A DNA stretch of 11,154 bases from Betaproteobacteria bacterium. GTDB lineage: Bacteria; Pseudomonadota; Gammaproteobacteria; Burkholderiales; CAIKXV01. This document shows, piece after piece, positions 1-5,684 of this stretch. Position 1 is the first letter of the stretch. Each line of letters opens with the position of its first letter. Below the pieces are notes generated by a model. The model made no database searches and was not told the origin of the DNA. It was given only the letters and a program-made list of their open reading frames with translations. The stretch is taken from NCBI GenBank assembly GCA_947456915.1, contig CANGUQ010000087.1, positions 1-11,154 of the forward strand, read 5' to 3'. The translations under genes and the position numbers were made by a program.

Positions 1-218
1 ACGCGCACGCCCATTTCGACAAGCTCGGCACGGATGCGGGGCCGACCGTACGTTCCATCGGACTCGACGTGGATGCGCTCGATGAGCTCGCCCAACGCCG
101 CATTGGCCGTCGCACGCGGCGACGGGCCGCGTCGTTGCCAGTCGTAGAACCCGCTGCTGGACACGCCCAGCACCTCGGACATCGTGCGCACTGGAAAGTA
201 GGCCTGGCTCGCGTTCAT
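1..218 (-). CDS. IS3-family transposase OrfB, N-terminal part (runs off window)
   Basis: This frame encodes the first 72 residues of the catalytic OrfB subunit, from the ATG at 218 to the left edge. It reads YFPVRTMSEVLGVSSSGFYDW and later GTYGRPRIRAEL, the conserved N-terminal HTH_21-type region that precedes the DDE integrase core. The DDE residues themselves lie outside the window. The open frame continues upstream of the ATG for at least 20 codons (REDVHTVYELM), which fits production as an OrfAB fusion by -1 frameshifting near 275-278 rather than only by independent initiation. No good ribosome binding site is seen at the ATG, although it overlaps the OrfA stop, so translational coupling is also possible. 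Confidence 0.88.
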   Translation of the reverse strand, partial: MNASQAYFPVRTMSEVLGVSSSGFYDWQRRGPSPRATANAALGELIERIHVESDGTYGRPRIRAELVEMGVR

Positions 219-538
219 GAGTTCGTAGACGGTGTGGACGTCTTCTCGCTCTTGCCGGCGAACCAGGCCGTAGCCTTTGCCAGAATATCGCGCTCCGTTT
301 GCAGCCGGCGCACCCTGCGCCGCAACTCGAGCAACTCGGCGCGCTCGGCGCTGTTCAACGTATCTCGACCTGGCCGGCGCTTGCCGTTGTCGGCTTGCGT
401 CCGATCGATCCAGTTTCGGACCGTCTGGTCAGAGACTCCGAACTCCTTGGACAGCTCTGCTGGCGATCTCCCTGACAGCGCCAGCTCCACGATCTGCTGC
501 CGGAATGCTTCTGCGTACGGCCCACGGCGTTTCGACAT
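215..538 (-). CDS. IS3-family transposase OrfA (HTH and leucine zipper)
   Basis: This 107-residue protein is the DNA-binding subunit of an IS3-family transposase. Residues about 10-45 form a helix-turn-helix (AELSKEFGVSDQTVRNWI), and residues about 65-92 carry the leucine-zipper coiled coil that ends in the family hallmark ERDILAKATAWFA. The start is supported by AGGAG six bases upstream of the ATG at 538. The stop overlaps the OrfB ATG (ATGA at 218-215). The Lys codon in ILAKAT lies in an A_AAG tetramer (278-275), a minimal -1 slip site. Slipping there enters the OrfB frame, so an OrfAB fusion transposase is expected, as in the family. Complete and apparently intact. Confidence 0.92.
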   Translation of the reverse strand: MSKRRGPYAEAFRQQIVELALSGRSPAELSKEFGVSDQTVRNWIDRTQADNGKRRPGRDTLNSAERAELLELRRRVRRLQTERDILAKATAWFAGKSEKTSTPSTNS

Positions 539-592
539 TTCGGACTCCTTTCGTTCTCACGATAAAGTGTCCGTGAAACCGGGGCAACTTCA

Positions 593-993
593 GGTCCGTC
601 ATGGAGTTCGAAGGCCGGGAGTTCGATAACGCCGAGGGCTGGGCCTGGGGCTTCGTGCAGGGCGTGGACCTCTGCCGCGCCGATTGGCAACCGCTGCTGG
701 AGACGGATCAGGGCCAGGCCTGGTACCGGCCGATCGGACTGCTGGGAGAGGACGACTCCGGACCCGAACAGGAGGCGCTCACGCGCACGCCCGCGCAGAG
801 GGCTGAGCTGGCCTTGCAGATCCCCGAAGCCGTCCTGGGCATGCACGCCCACTGGCTTCCCCTGCGCATGGCCATTCACGAACGGGCGGTGGCCCGGACG
901 CTGCCGGCGAAGGTGGGTCGAAACGAGCCCTGCCCCTGCGGCAGCGGCAAGAAGTTCAAGAAGTGCTGCGGAGCGCCGGCCGACTTGCACTGA
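593..993 (+). pseudogene. YecA/UPF0149-family protein, 5' truncated by the IS element
   Basis: The surviving 130 residues, if counted from the ATG at 601, match the C-terminal half of the YecA/UPF0149 family. WAWGFVQGVDLCRADWQPLL is typical of the family core, followed by an Ala/Leu-rich helix (LGMHAHWLPLRMAIHERA). A C-terminal SEC-C motif GRNEPCPCGSGKKFKKCC follows, with Cys111, Cys113, Cys122 and Cys123 in place to bind zinc. Full-length members are roughly 200 residues or more, so the N-terminal half is missing. The open frame runs back to the IS end at 592 without a stop, which shows the break is at the insertion. ATG 601 may allow a fragment to be made, but no ribosome binding site is visible. 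The biological role of the family is poorly defined. Confidence 0.82.
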
Positions 994-1051
994 GCTTGAA
1001 AATGGCACAGTATGTTTCGGATTAACAGCAACGTGTGTTTTGCTGCGATAG

Positions 1052-1083
1052 CAAAGTAGAATTGTTGGCGATCTCAAAGTAGA
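1052..1083. repeat. Direct repeat pair CAAAGTAGA, 23-bp period, possible IS terminus
   Basis: CAAAGTAGA occurs at 1052-1060 and again at 1075-1083, with starts 23 bp apart, in an AT-richer stretch between the YecA remnant and the ATG at 1087. Repeated short motifs with such a period are typical of the ends of IS21-family elements, where they bind the transposase. No IstA or IstB gene lies in the window, so this would be an orphan end. That assignment is inference. The remainder of 994-1086 shows no gene. Confidence 0.4.
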
Positions 1084-1086
1084 TCC

Positions 1087-1482
1087 ATGTCGCCTCCACC
1101 ACGTCAGCCGAAAGGCAGCCCGGCCCTCACGGCTGCGCCGAAGACCCTCAAGCGCCTCCGGGAAAAGCACAGCGGCGTTATCGAAGCCTCTGACTTCAAG
1201 GATGACGGGCAACATGCCGTGTTGGTCGATACTGGCTTCTTGCGGCCTGTGACGAAGGGCCGTTACATCTGCGGTAGCCCAAGCGCGCGCGGCAAGTCGT
1301 ACGAGGGGAAGTGGCGAAGCGCGCCAGCAAGCAAGCCGCCGACCCACGACAGCTGCTGCGCGCGTTGCGGGGCGCGGCTGGCGGGCTCACGGCGGCAGCG
1401 CGTGGGGCTCGCAGGGGCGTTCGAAAGTACTACTCGCAGGAATCGGGCATGGTCGCCGAGCAGAAAGCTGCTAGTGTCGTGA
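1087..1482 (+). pseudogene. Truncated Fic/AbiEi-like protein, N-terminal remnant
   Basis: The first about 65 residues (LKRLREKHSGVIEASDFKDD, then VLVDTGFLRPVTKGRYI) resemble the N-terminal winged-helix antitoxin-like domain found in AbiEi proteins and at the head of some large Fic-family proteins. There the segment is followed by a Ser/Thr-Ala-Trp stretch and several hundred more residues. Here the similarity ends near 1290. The rest of the frame is Arg/Ser/Cys-rich and unlike a folded protein, and it stops at 1482, so this looks like a 3'-truncated relic joined to unrelated DNA. There is no clear ribosome binding site before the ATG at 1087. The family call rests on remembered similarity and is tentative. 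Confidence 0.45.
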
Positions 1483-1493
1483 CGCACTCCTGA
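1311..1493 (+). other. Unassigned 60-codon ORF after the Fic/AbiEi-like break
   Basis: A GTG-started frame of 60 codons, open upstream into the junction at about 1290. It is rich in Ala and Arg and ends with VRKYYSQESGMVAEQKAASVV. It is not recognised. It may be the tail of a different gene brought next to the Fic/AbiEi-like remnant by the same rearrangement, or chance coding in GC-rich DNA. There is no ribosome binding site and no partner gene. Low confidence that it is expressed. Confidence 0.15.
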
Positions 1494-1498
1494 GTGAA

Positions 1499-1759
1499 CT
1501 AAATGTGTTCCTGCAAGTCCAACGGTTTGCTGTGAACCATTGTGGAGAGAGCGAGTACGAGTTGCCCCCGCAATTGTTCTGACGAGCGAGGAGAGTGACG
1601 AAGCGGGTTCAAATCGATGACGTCACCCAGAATCACGCTCGTACGCGGGCCGTACGTACCATTGTCTAACCGGTCTTCTGCAGCGCAACATCTCACCTTG
1701 CCACAACGAACGCAGTGTTTCTTCGGCGCGATTTGCGGCGGCAGGCCGATTACTTCACT
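1499..1759 (-). CDS. Hypothetical small Cys-containing protein
   Basis: From an ATG at 1759 this frame gives 86 residues; an in-frame TTG/ATG-type extension reaches 1795. It holds a compact cysteine cluster (CVRCGKVRCC) that could bind metal, then a proline/leucine-bearing segment (TSVILGDVIDLNPLRHSP) and a hydrophobic stretch (LRGQLVLALSTMV). I do not recognise the family. The composition is more protein-like than the other frames here, but no convincing ribosome binding site or operon partner supports it. It fills most of the 1494-1870 gap, which otherwise shows no gene. It may be a relic rather than a working gene. Confidence 0.3.
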   Translation of the reverse strand, partial: SEVIGLPPQIAPKKHCVRCGKVRCCAAEDRLDNGTYGPRTSVILGDVIDLNPLRHSPRSSEQLRGQLVLALSTMVHSKPLDLQEHI

Positions 1760-1847
1760 CATGTCCCGTGGGAAACACGGCCCTACCTTGGACAAGGCCT
1801 GCCACAGGCTGAATGGTCACGCCTTCAGCAAACAAAGGGGAGTTGCC

Positions 1848-1877
1848 ATGAAGCATCCAGCGAGGAATTCGCAATGA
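1848..1877 (+). promoter_or_regulatory. Nine-codon leader ORF coupled to the Bug-receptor start
   Basis: ATG at 1848 follows a strong AAAGGGGAG ribosome binding site and reads MKHPARNSQ, then TGA at 1875-1877. The stop overlaps the ATG (1874-1876) of the downstream binding-protein gene as ATGA. This arrangement suits translational coupling, in which ribosomes loaded by the strong upstream site re-initiate at the real start. Alternatively the leader is incidental, because GCGAGGAA upstream of 1874 can itself serve as a binding site. Confidence 0.4.
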
Positions 1878-2857
1878 ATGCATCGGTATCCAGGGTGTGG
1901 GTAGCAGCAGCGGTCGCAATTACAGTCACCTGGCCGACGGTGGCGACGGCGCAGGCAACGCGCTATCCGATGAAGCCGATCCGGATCATCGATGCGTTCG
2001 CGCCCGGCGGCACGACCGATATGGTCGCGCGCCTCCTGGGGCAGGAACTCACCAAAGCGTGGGGACAGGCGGTGATCGTCGACAACCGGCCCGGCGGCAG
2101 CGGAACCATTGGCGTCGAGATGGTGACGCGCGCCGCGCCCGACGGCTACACACTGCTGGTAGGGAACAACTCGAGTGCCACCAACGTGTCGCTTTTTCGC
2201 AGCCTGTCATACGACCCCATCAAGGACCTGGCTCCGGTTGTGTGGGTGGCGCAGACGCCCTTCGTGCTGGCAGTGAACCCCTCGGTGCCGGCTAGATCGG
2301 TACAGGAGTTCATCGACCTGGCAAGGGCGAAGCCCGGACAACTCCTCCACGGATCGGGGGGGGCGGGAGGGATAACGCATCTCACGGCAGAACTGTTCAA
2401 GTCGCTTGCGAGAATCAACATGCTGGACGTGCCGTACAAGGGTACCGGGCCGACTCTCGCTGCTCTCGTCGGCGGCGAGGTGCAGGCGACTTTCAGCCCG
2501 CTCGCGGTGGTCCTGCCGCAAGCACGGGCCGGCAAGGTGCGGGCACTCGCTGTGGGCAGCACCAAGCGCGTCGAACTCGCGCCCGAGCTTCCCACCATCG
2601 CCGAGTCCGGTGTGCCGAATTTCGAGTCGACGGTCTGGCAGGGGATTTTTGCGCCGGCGGGCACGCCGTCTGGCATCGTCAATCAGCTCAACGCCGAGAT
2701 CAATCGCATCCTGCAGCAACCCGAGATGCGCGAGCGTTTTCTGAGCAACGCCTTGGTACCGGTTGGCGGCACATCCGCCGCGCTCGGCGAGCACCTGAAG
2801 CTCGAAATAGCGCGCTGGGCGAAAGTAGTCAAGGAGGCGGGGGTCAAGCTCGACTAA
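1874..2857 (+). CDS. Bug/TctC-family tripartite tricarboxylate-type substrate-binding protein
   Basis: This 327-residue periplasmic solute-binding protein has a signal peptide (about residues 1-28, hydrophobic AAAVAITVTW, cleavage near ATA-QA). The Bug signature follows: YPMKPIRIIDAFAPGGTTD, the DNRPGGSGTIG loop, APDGYTLL, YDPIKDLAPV and the C-terminal RWAKVVKEAGVK. Bug proteins bind carboxylated compounds or other small ligands in a Venus-flytrap cleft, and many are orphans without TctA/TctB membrane partners, as here. I chose ATG 1874 because it directly precedes the signal peptide and overlaps the leader ORF stop; the longer frame back to 1715 has no signal-peptide logic. The ligand is unknown. 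The gene is co-directional with the hydrolase at 3066, with a 208-bp gap. Confidence 0.93.
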   Translation: MNASVSRVWVAAAVAITVTWPTVATAQATRYPMKPIRIIDAFAPGGTTDMVARLLGQELTKAWGQAVIVDNRPGGSGTIGVEMVTRAAPDGYTLLVGNNSSATNVSLFRSLSYDPIKDLAPVVWVAQTPFVLAVNPSVPARSVQEFIDLARAKPGQLLHGSGGAGGITHLTAELFKSLARINMLDVPYKGTGPTLAALVGGEVQATFSPLAVVLPQARAGKVRALAVGSTKRVELAPELPTIAESGVPNFESTVWQGIFAPAGTPSGIVNQLNAEINRILQQPEMRERFLSNALVPVGGTSAALGEHLKLEIARWAKVVKEAGVKLD

Positions 2858-3065
2858 GGAACACTCTGCTCGATCACGAACGCTTGCCTTACCCGAAGAT
2901 TACCAACCTCGCGGTAGCCGGACGAACGCAACGTCACGTACTCGGTTCCATCTCGACGCTGCGCTATCTTCTCGCCACAGCGATCGTGCGCCGTCAGCTC
3001 CGGTGCCCCTGTTGCGTATCCGCGGCAATGCACGCGTAACACAGTACAACCAGGAGAATACGACC
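2858..3065. other. Intergenic spacer between Bug receptor and hydrolase
   Basis: No gene with support is seen here. A minus-strand open frame (2854-3225) crosses it, reading DGTEYVTLRSSGYREVG near its end, but it continues into the hydrolase as an antisense frame and has no start signals. AGGAGA at about 3052-3057 is the ribosome binding site of the next gene. No clear terminator hairpin follows the stop at 2857, so read-through into the hydrolase is possible. Confidence 0.4.
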
Positions 3066-3782
3066 ATGGCTGGATGGAATGATTTCTTGACGGAGGAGGA
3101 TAAGCAGCACATCGCCATATGGGGTAAACAAAGTCGGGACGAGTTCGGTGAGCGTCCAGTACTGCTGGTTGTAGATGTCTACTACGCGGCGGTTGGGCAC
3201 GAACGCAAACCCCTGCTTGAATCAATAAAGGACTGGCCGATGAGCTGCGGGCTTGCGGGTTGGCAGGCGATCGACCACATGGTCAGGCTGATCGCCGCTG
3301 CCCGAGCCAATGGCGTTCCTGTGGCTTATGTCCGCGGATTACCCGATTTTCCTAGTGATAGCACGCGAGTCGTGGAACGCGTGAGTAAAGGAAAGCGAGG
3401 TATCGACCGTCTTCCGCCTGAGATCCGTGCGCTTGCAAACGAGATCGTCGCAGAGGTGGCGCCGAAACCCGGCGATCTTGTATTCGGCAAGACTTCCCCG
3501 AGCGCGTTCGCGGGGACGCCACTCCTGCATTATCTGCGCCAAACGGGCGCTGACACTTTGATTGTGTGTGGCGAGTCTACTAGCGGATGTGTTCGAGCTG
3601 CGGTTCTCGATGGCCATGCTCTTCGTTACCGCATTGGAATTGTCGGCGAGTGCTGCTTTGACCGCACCCAGGCCTCGCACTGGATAAATCTTTTCGATAT
3701 GCACCAGAAATATGGCGAAGTGATCGATGGCAACGCGGCCGCGGACTACTTTGCTTCGCTTGGCCGGAGGACGCAGAACTAA
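3066..3782 (+). CDS. Isochorismatase-family cysteine hydrolase, copy A
   Basis: The 238-residue product is a cysteine hydrolase of the isochorismatase superfamily, whose members include N-carbamoylsarcosine amidohydrolase, maleamate amidohydrolase and nicotinamidase. The triad is visible: Asp37 in VLLVVDVYY, Lys142 in FGKTSPSAF and Cys175 in CGESTSGCVRAAV. Reactions in the family are hydrolysis of amides, carbamoyl groups or enol ethers; the substrate here cannot be told. The start at 3066 is preceded by AGGAGA at good spacing and matches the start of the paralogue at 4859. The protein aligns without gaps with that copy over 230 residues, about 157 of them identical by hand count. It is likely cytoplasmic and downstream of a Bug receptor. 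Confidence 0.92.
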   Translation: MAGWNDFLTEEDKQHIAIWGKQSRDEFGERPVLLVVDVYYAAVGHERKPLLESIKDWPMSCGLAGWQAIDHMVRLIAAARANGVPVAYVRGLPDFPSDSTRVVERVSKGKRGIDRLPPEIRALANEIVAEVAPKPGDLVFGKTSPSAFAGTPLLHYLRQTGADTLIVCGESTSGCVRAAVLDGHALRYRIGIVGECCFDRTQASHWINLFDMHQKYGEVIDGNAAADYFASLGRRTQN

Positions 3783-4133
3783 CGTCTTCGCGGGTTACAG
3801 GAGTGGCCTTCCCGACTCCTTCAGAGGCGAACTGATGATCGTCCCCGCAGGGCATGGTGTGGAGTCCAAACGGTAATCCCCCCGCAAAACCGCAGGGTCC
3901 AGAGGCAGAGTTTTCGCGCCAAGGAGCAAGCGGCTCACGTAAGGGCACAACCGCGCTGTGGCGTCAATGTCATCGCCCGTAGCGTGATGCCGCCAGTCGG
4001 GCCTCCGGAAATGCGAAGCCGGAAAGGCCAGCGTGTTTACGGCGGTAGTTGCTGCCTTGCCCGGAAATGCGGCCAAACTTGAGCAAGCCTCTGCTGATGA
4101 ACGTTGCGGGGAAAAACGGGAACACGGATGACT
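3783..4133. other. Spacer between the two convergent hydrolase genes, with an unassigned minus ORF
   Basis: This 351-bp stretch lies between two gene tails. An imperfect hairpin with AGGAGT/ACTCCT arms follows copy A at about 3800, without a T run, so it is a weak terminator candidate. A minus-strand frame of up to 93 codons (4076-3795) reads ATARLCPYVSRLLLG and CPAGTIISSPLKESGRPLL. I do not recognise it. It has no ribosome binding site and may be the relic of a gene end. Nothing else is seen. Confidence 0.35.
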
Positions 4134-4859
4134 TCAGCCAGGTGACGGCGCCCCTCGCCCCGCTACCGAGGCGAAGTAATCCGCCGCCGCCGGAACGTCG
4201 ATCACATCCGCATACTTCTGGTGCATGTCGAACAGGCTCATCCAGTGCGACGACTGGGTGCGGTCGAAGCAGCACTCGCCGACTACGCCGACCCGGTAAC
4301 GGTAGGTGACTGCGTCGACCACCGCGGCGCGAACGCAGCCGCTGGTCGATTCGCCACAGACGATCACCGTGTCCGTGCCGATTGCACGCAGGTGATGCAG
4401 CAACGGTGTACCAGCGAACACGCTCGCACACACCTTCTCGATCACAAGTTCGCCGGGTAGCGGCGCCACTTGCGGCGCGAACTCGTTGGCCAGCGCCCGG
4501 ATTTCCGGCGGCAGGTGGTCGATCGCGCGATTGCGACGCTCCCCCTTGTCGCCCCGGCGGAACCAGTCGCTTGGGAAGCCCGCCTTGGCGCGCGCGTGTA
4601 TCACCGGCACGCCGTTGTTGCGGGCAGCCGCGATCAATCCGACCATGCGATCGACTGCCGCCCACCCTTCCAGGCCGCAGCTCATCGGCCAATCCTTGAT
4701 TGATTCCAGGATCGGCTTTCGCTCATGTCCCAGGGCCGAGTAGTACACATCGATGACGAGCAGCACAGGCCGATCGCCGAAACCGTCGTTCGCCTTCTTG
4801 CCCCAGACCTCAAGGTGCTGCTTGTCCTGCTGCGTGAGGAATGCGTCCCAACCTGCCAT
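4134..4859 (-). CDS. Isochorismatase-family cysteine hydrolase, copy B
   Basis: This 241-residue paralogue of the gene at 3066 lies on the opposite strand. It has the same triad at the same residue numbers: Asp37 (VLLVIDVYY), Lys142 (IEKVCASVF) and Cys175 (CGESTSGCVRAAV). The fold and general reaction should be as for copy A. The two differ most at residues 91-110 and 181-186, which could border the active site, so different substrates or subunit mixing are possible. The start at 4859 is secure: AGGAGG stands at 4871-4866. It lies downstream of the UbiD operon but is separated from it by 431 bp that include a transposase scrap, so it may have its own promoter. GC content looks higher than in copy A, suggesting the two are not a recent duplication. 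Confidence 0.92.
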   Translation of the reverse strand: MAGWDAFLTQQDKQHLEVWGKKANDGFGDRPVLLVIDVYYSALGHERKPILESIKDWPMSCGLEGWAAVDRMVGLIAAARNNGVPVIHARAKAGFPSDWFRRGDKGERRNRAIDHLPPEIRALANEFAPQVAPLPGELVIEKVCASVFAGTPLLHHLRAIGTDTVIVCGESTSGCVRAAVVDAVTYRYRVGVVGECCFDRTQSSHWMSLFDMHQKYADVIDVPAAADYFASVAGRGAPSPG

Positions 4860-5290
4860 GATAAACCTCCTGTGATGGAGCCGTGCGGCTGGGGGGGCAG
4901 ACCCCGCGGCTAACTGTCACCGCAAACCGCTGGCGCTAGGAAAAGTCTGATCAAGCCGCCTTAACCGTGTATTGAAAAGCCACCACAGATAGTAAGTCGC
5001 GATTGCCGTAACAGCCGATAAGCTACCGCGACTTCGAGGGACTGCGGTCGACGGGCCGGACACGCTTCGGCGGCTGCCAGATGCCTAAAACCGCTGTTGT
5101 CATGCCGATTCACGCCCTCCAGACGCACTTATCCCGTCGCGGTTGCTGGCGGCATGAACATCAGCCGCGCCAGGCGGCGCAGATTCGCAGCCATCATCGC
5201 CATCGTGAACGCGCTCACCGTGCCCGGCCTGTCCACCAGAACGATCAGCAAGCTACCGATCGACACTGGCAAGTTGGCACGACGAGATGC
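4860..5290. other. Spacer with IS debris between the UbiD operon and hydrolase B
   Basis: This 431-bp stretch has no intact gene. The left part holds the ribosome binding site of copy B and a G/C run (GGGGGGGCAGACCCC, a possible small hairpin). The right part holds a minus-strand transposase C-terminus (see 5129-5254). No promoter with good -35 and -10 boxes could be assigned with confidence. The disruption suggests the operon was once continuous or was assembled by transposition. Confidence 0.4.
5129..5254 (-). pseudogene. Transposase C-terminal remnant
   Basis: On the minus strand a frame reads LLIVLVDRPGTVSAFTMAMMAANLRRLARLMF and then MPPATATG before a TAA at 5131-5129. The NLRRLARLM block is typical of the last helix of DDE transposases such as the IS1182 and IS4/IS5-related groups. 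The frame meets a stop a short way upstream, so only about 40 residues of the original protein remain. The right boundary is approximate. The group assignment is tentative. Confidence 0.5.
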
Positions 5291-5644
5291 TCATCCGAGC
5301 ATCTTTCTCAAGACGTGACGGCGGTTCCTGGTGAATGGCCGGACTTGCGTGGGCCAACGGCCTGCGTCCACGGCGTTCGCCCACGCTTCGCTGACCAGAA
5401 CATCGGCGCTCTCCAATTCGTAAACCGCCATGTAGGCTGGCTCACCCTCCATGACTATGGTTTTTCTCTCGCCGCCGAGAATCATGGTGAGCGGGCTCAC
5501 CTTGTAGCGCTTCGCGGAAACCACGCCGGGCACCTTCAGGATCAGCGGGATGTGCTCGTTATCGTACACATCGTTCAACAGCGCCTCCTTGTCTGCATCG
5601 ACATCCATGCTGACGGTGAAGATGTAGTTCACTTTCCCGGCCAT
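5291..5644 (-). CDS. Small dimeric alpha/beta-barrel protein (EthD/DUF4286-like)
   Basis: This 117-residue protein has the layout of a ferredoxin-like dimeric alpha/beta barrel: strand (VNYIFTVSMDV), helix with a conserved-looking Asn29-Glu30-His31 (NDVYDNEHIPLILKVPG), strand (VVSAKRYKV), then AYMAVYELESADVLVSEAW. EthD-like and DUF4286 proteins share this plan, and some are small enzymes or accessory factors in aromatic and ether degradation. The start at 5644 is supported by GTGGAG about ten bases upstream; longer frames exist but overlap UbiD. It lies 40 bp downstream of the UbiD stop, so it is almost certainly co-transcribed with it. An auxiliary role, or removal of a reactive intermediate, is inference. 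Confidence 0.8.
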   Translation of the reverse strand: MAGKVNYIFTVSMDVDADKEALLNDVYDNEHIPLILKVPGVVSAKRYKVSPLTMILGGERKTIVMEGEPAYMAVYELESADVLVSEAWANAVDAGRWPTQVRPFTRNRRHVLRKMLG

Positions 5645-5684
5645 GTTCAGTTCTCCACGTTGGGGCGCAATCTCCGCAAACAGC

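Larger units (their letters stand above)
1..592 (-). mobile_element. IS3-family insertion sequence, partial (OrfA end complete)
   Basis: Read on the minus strand, the element starts near 592 with TGAAGTTGCCCCGG, which has the TG start and GC-rich motif usual for IS3-family inverted repeats. It then carries OrfA, an overlapping OrfB and runs off the left edge of the window, so the second inverted repeat and any target duplication cannot be seen. The gene order and overlap are those of the IS3 family. The element sits directly against a YecA/UPF0149 gene that lacks its 5' part, so this insertion, or a deletion starting from it, probably broke that gene. The exact end is inferred from the inverted-repeat look and could be off by a few bases. 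Confidence 0.8.

Noticed and set aside
355..1347. Long minus-strand open frame of 330 codons
   Set aside because: It is antisense to OrfA-adjacent DNA, the YecA remnant and the Fic/AbiEi-like remnant, all in recognisable frames; its composition is that of a GC-rich shadow.
2854..3225. Minus-strand frame with a protein-like end (DGTEYVTLRSSGYREVG)
   Set aside because: It runs antisense into hydrolase A, has no start signals and is not recognised; noted only in the spacer entry.
3800..3825. AGGAGT/ACTCCT hairpin after hydrolase A as a terminator
   Set aside because: Only a 6-bp stem, 10-base loop and no T run.
3970..4692. Minus-strand open frame of 240 codons overlapping hydrolase B
   Set aside because: Same strand but other frame than hydrolase B, Arg/Gly-rich, no motifs; a shadow.
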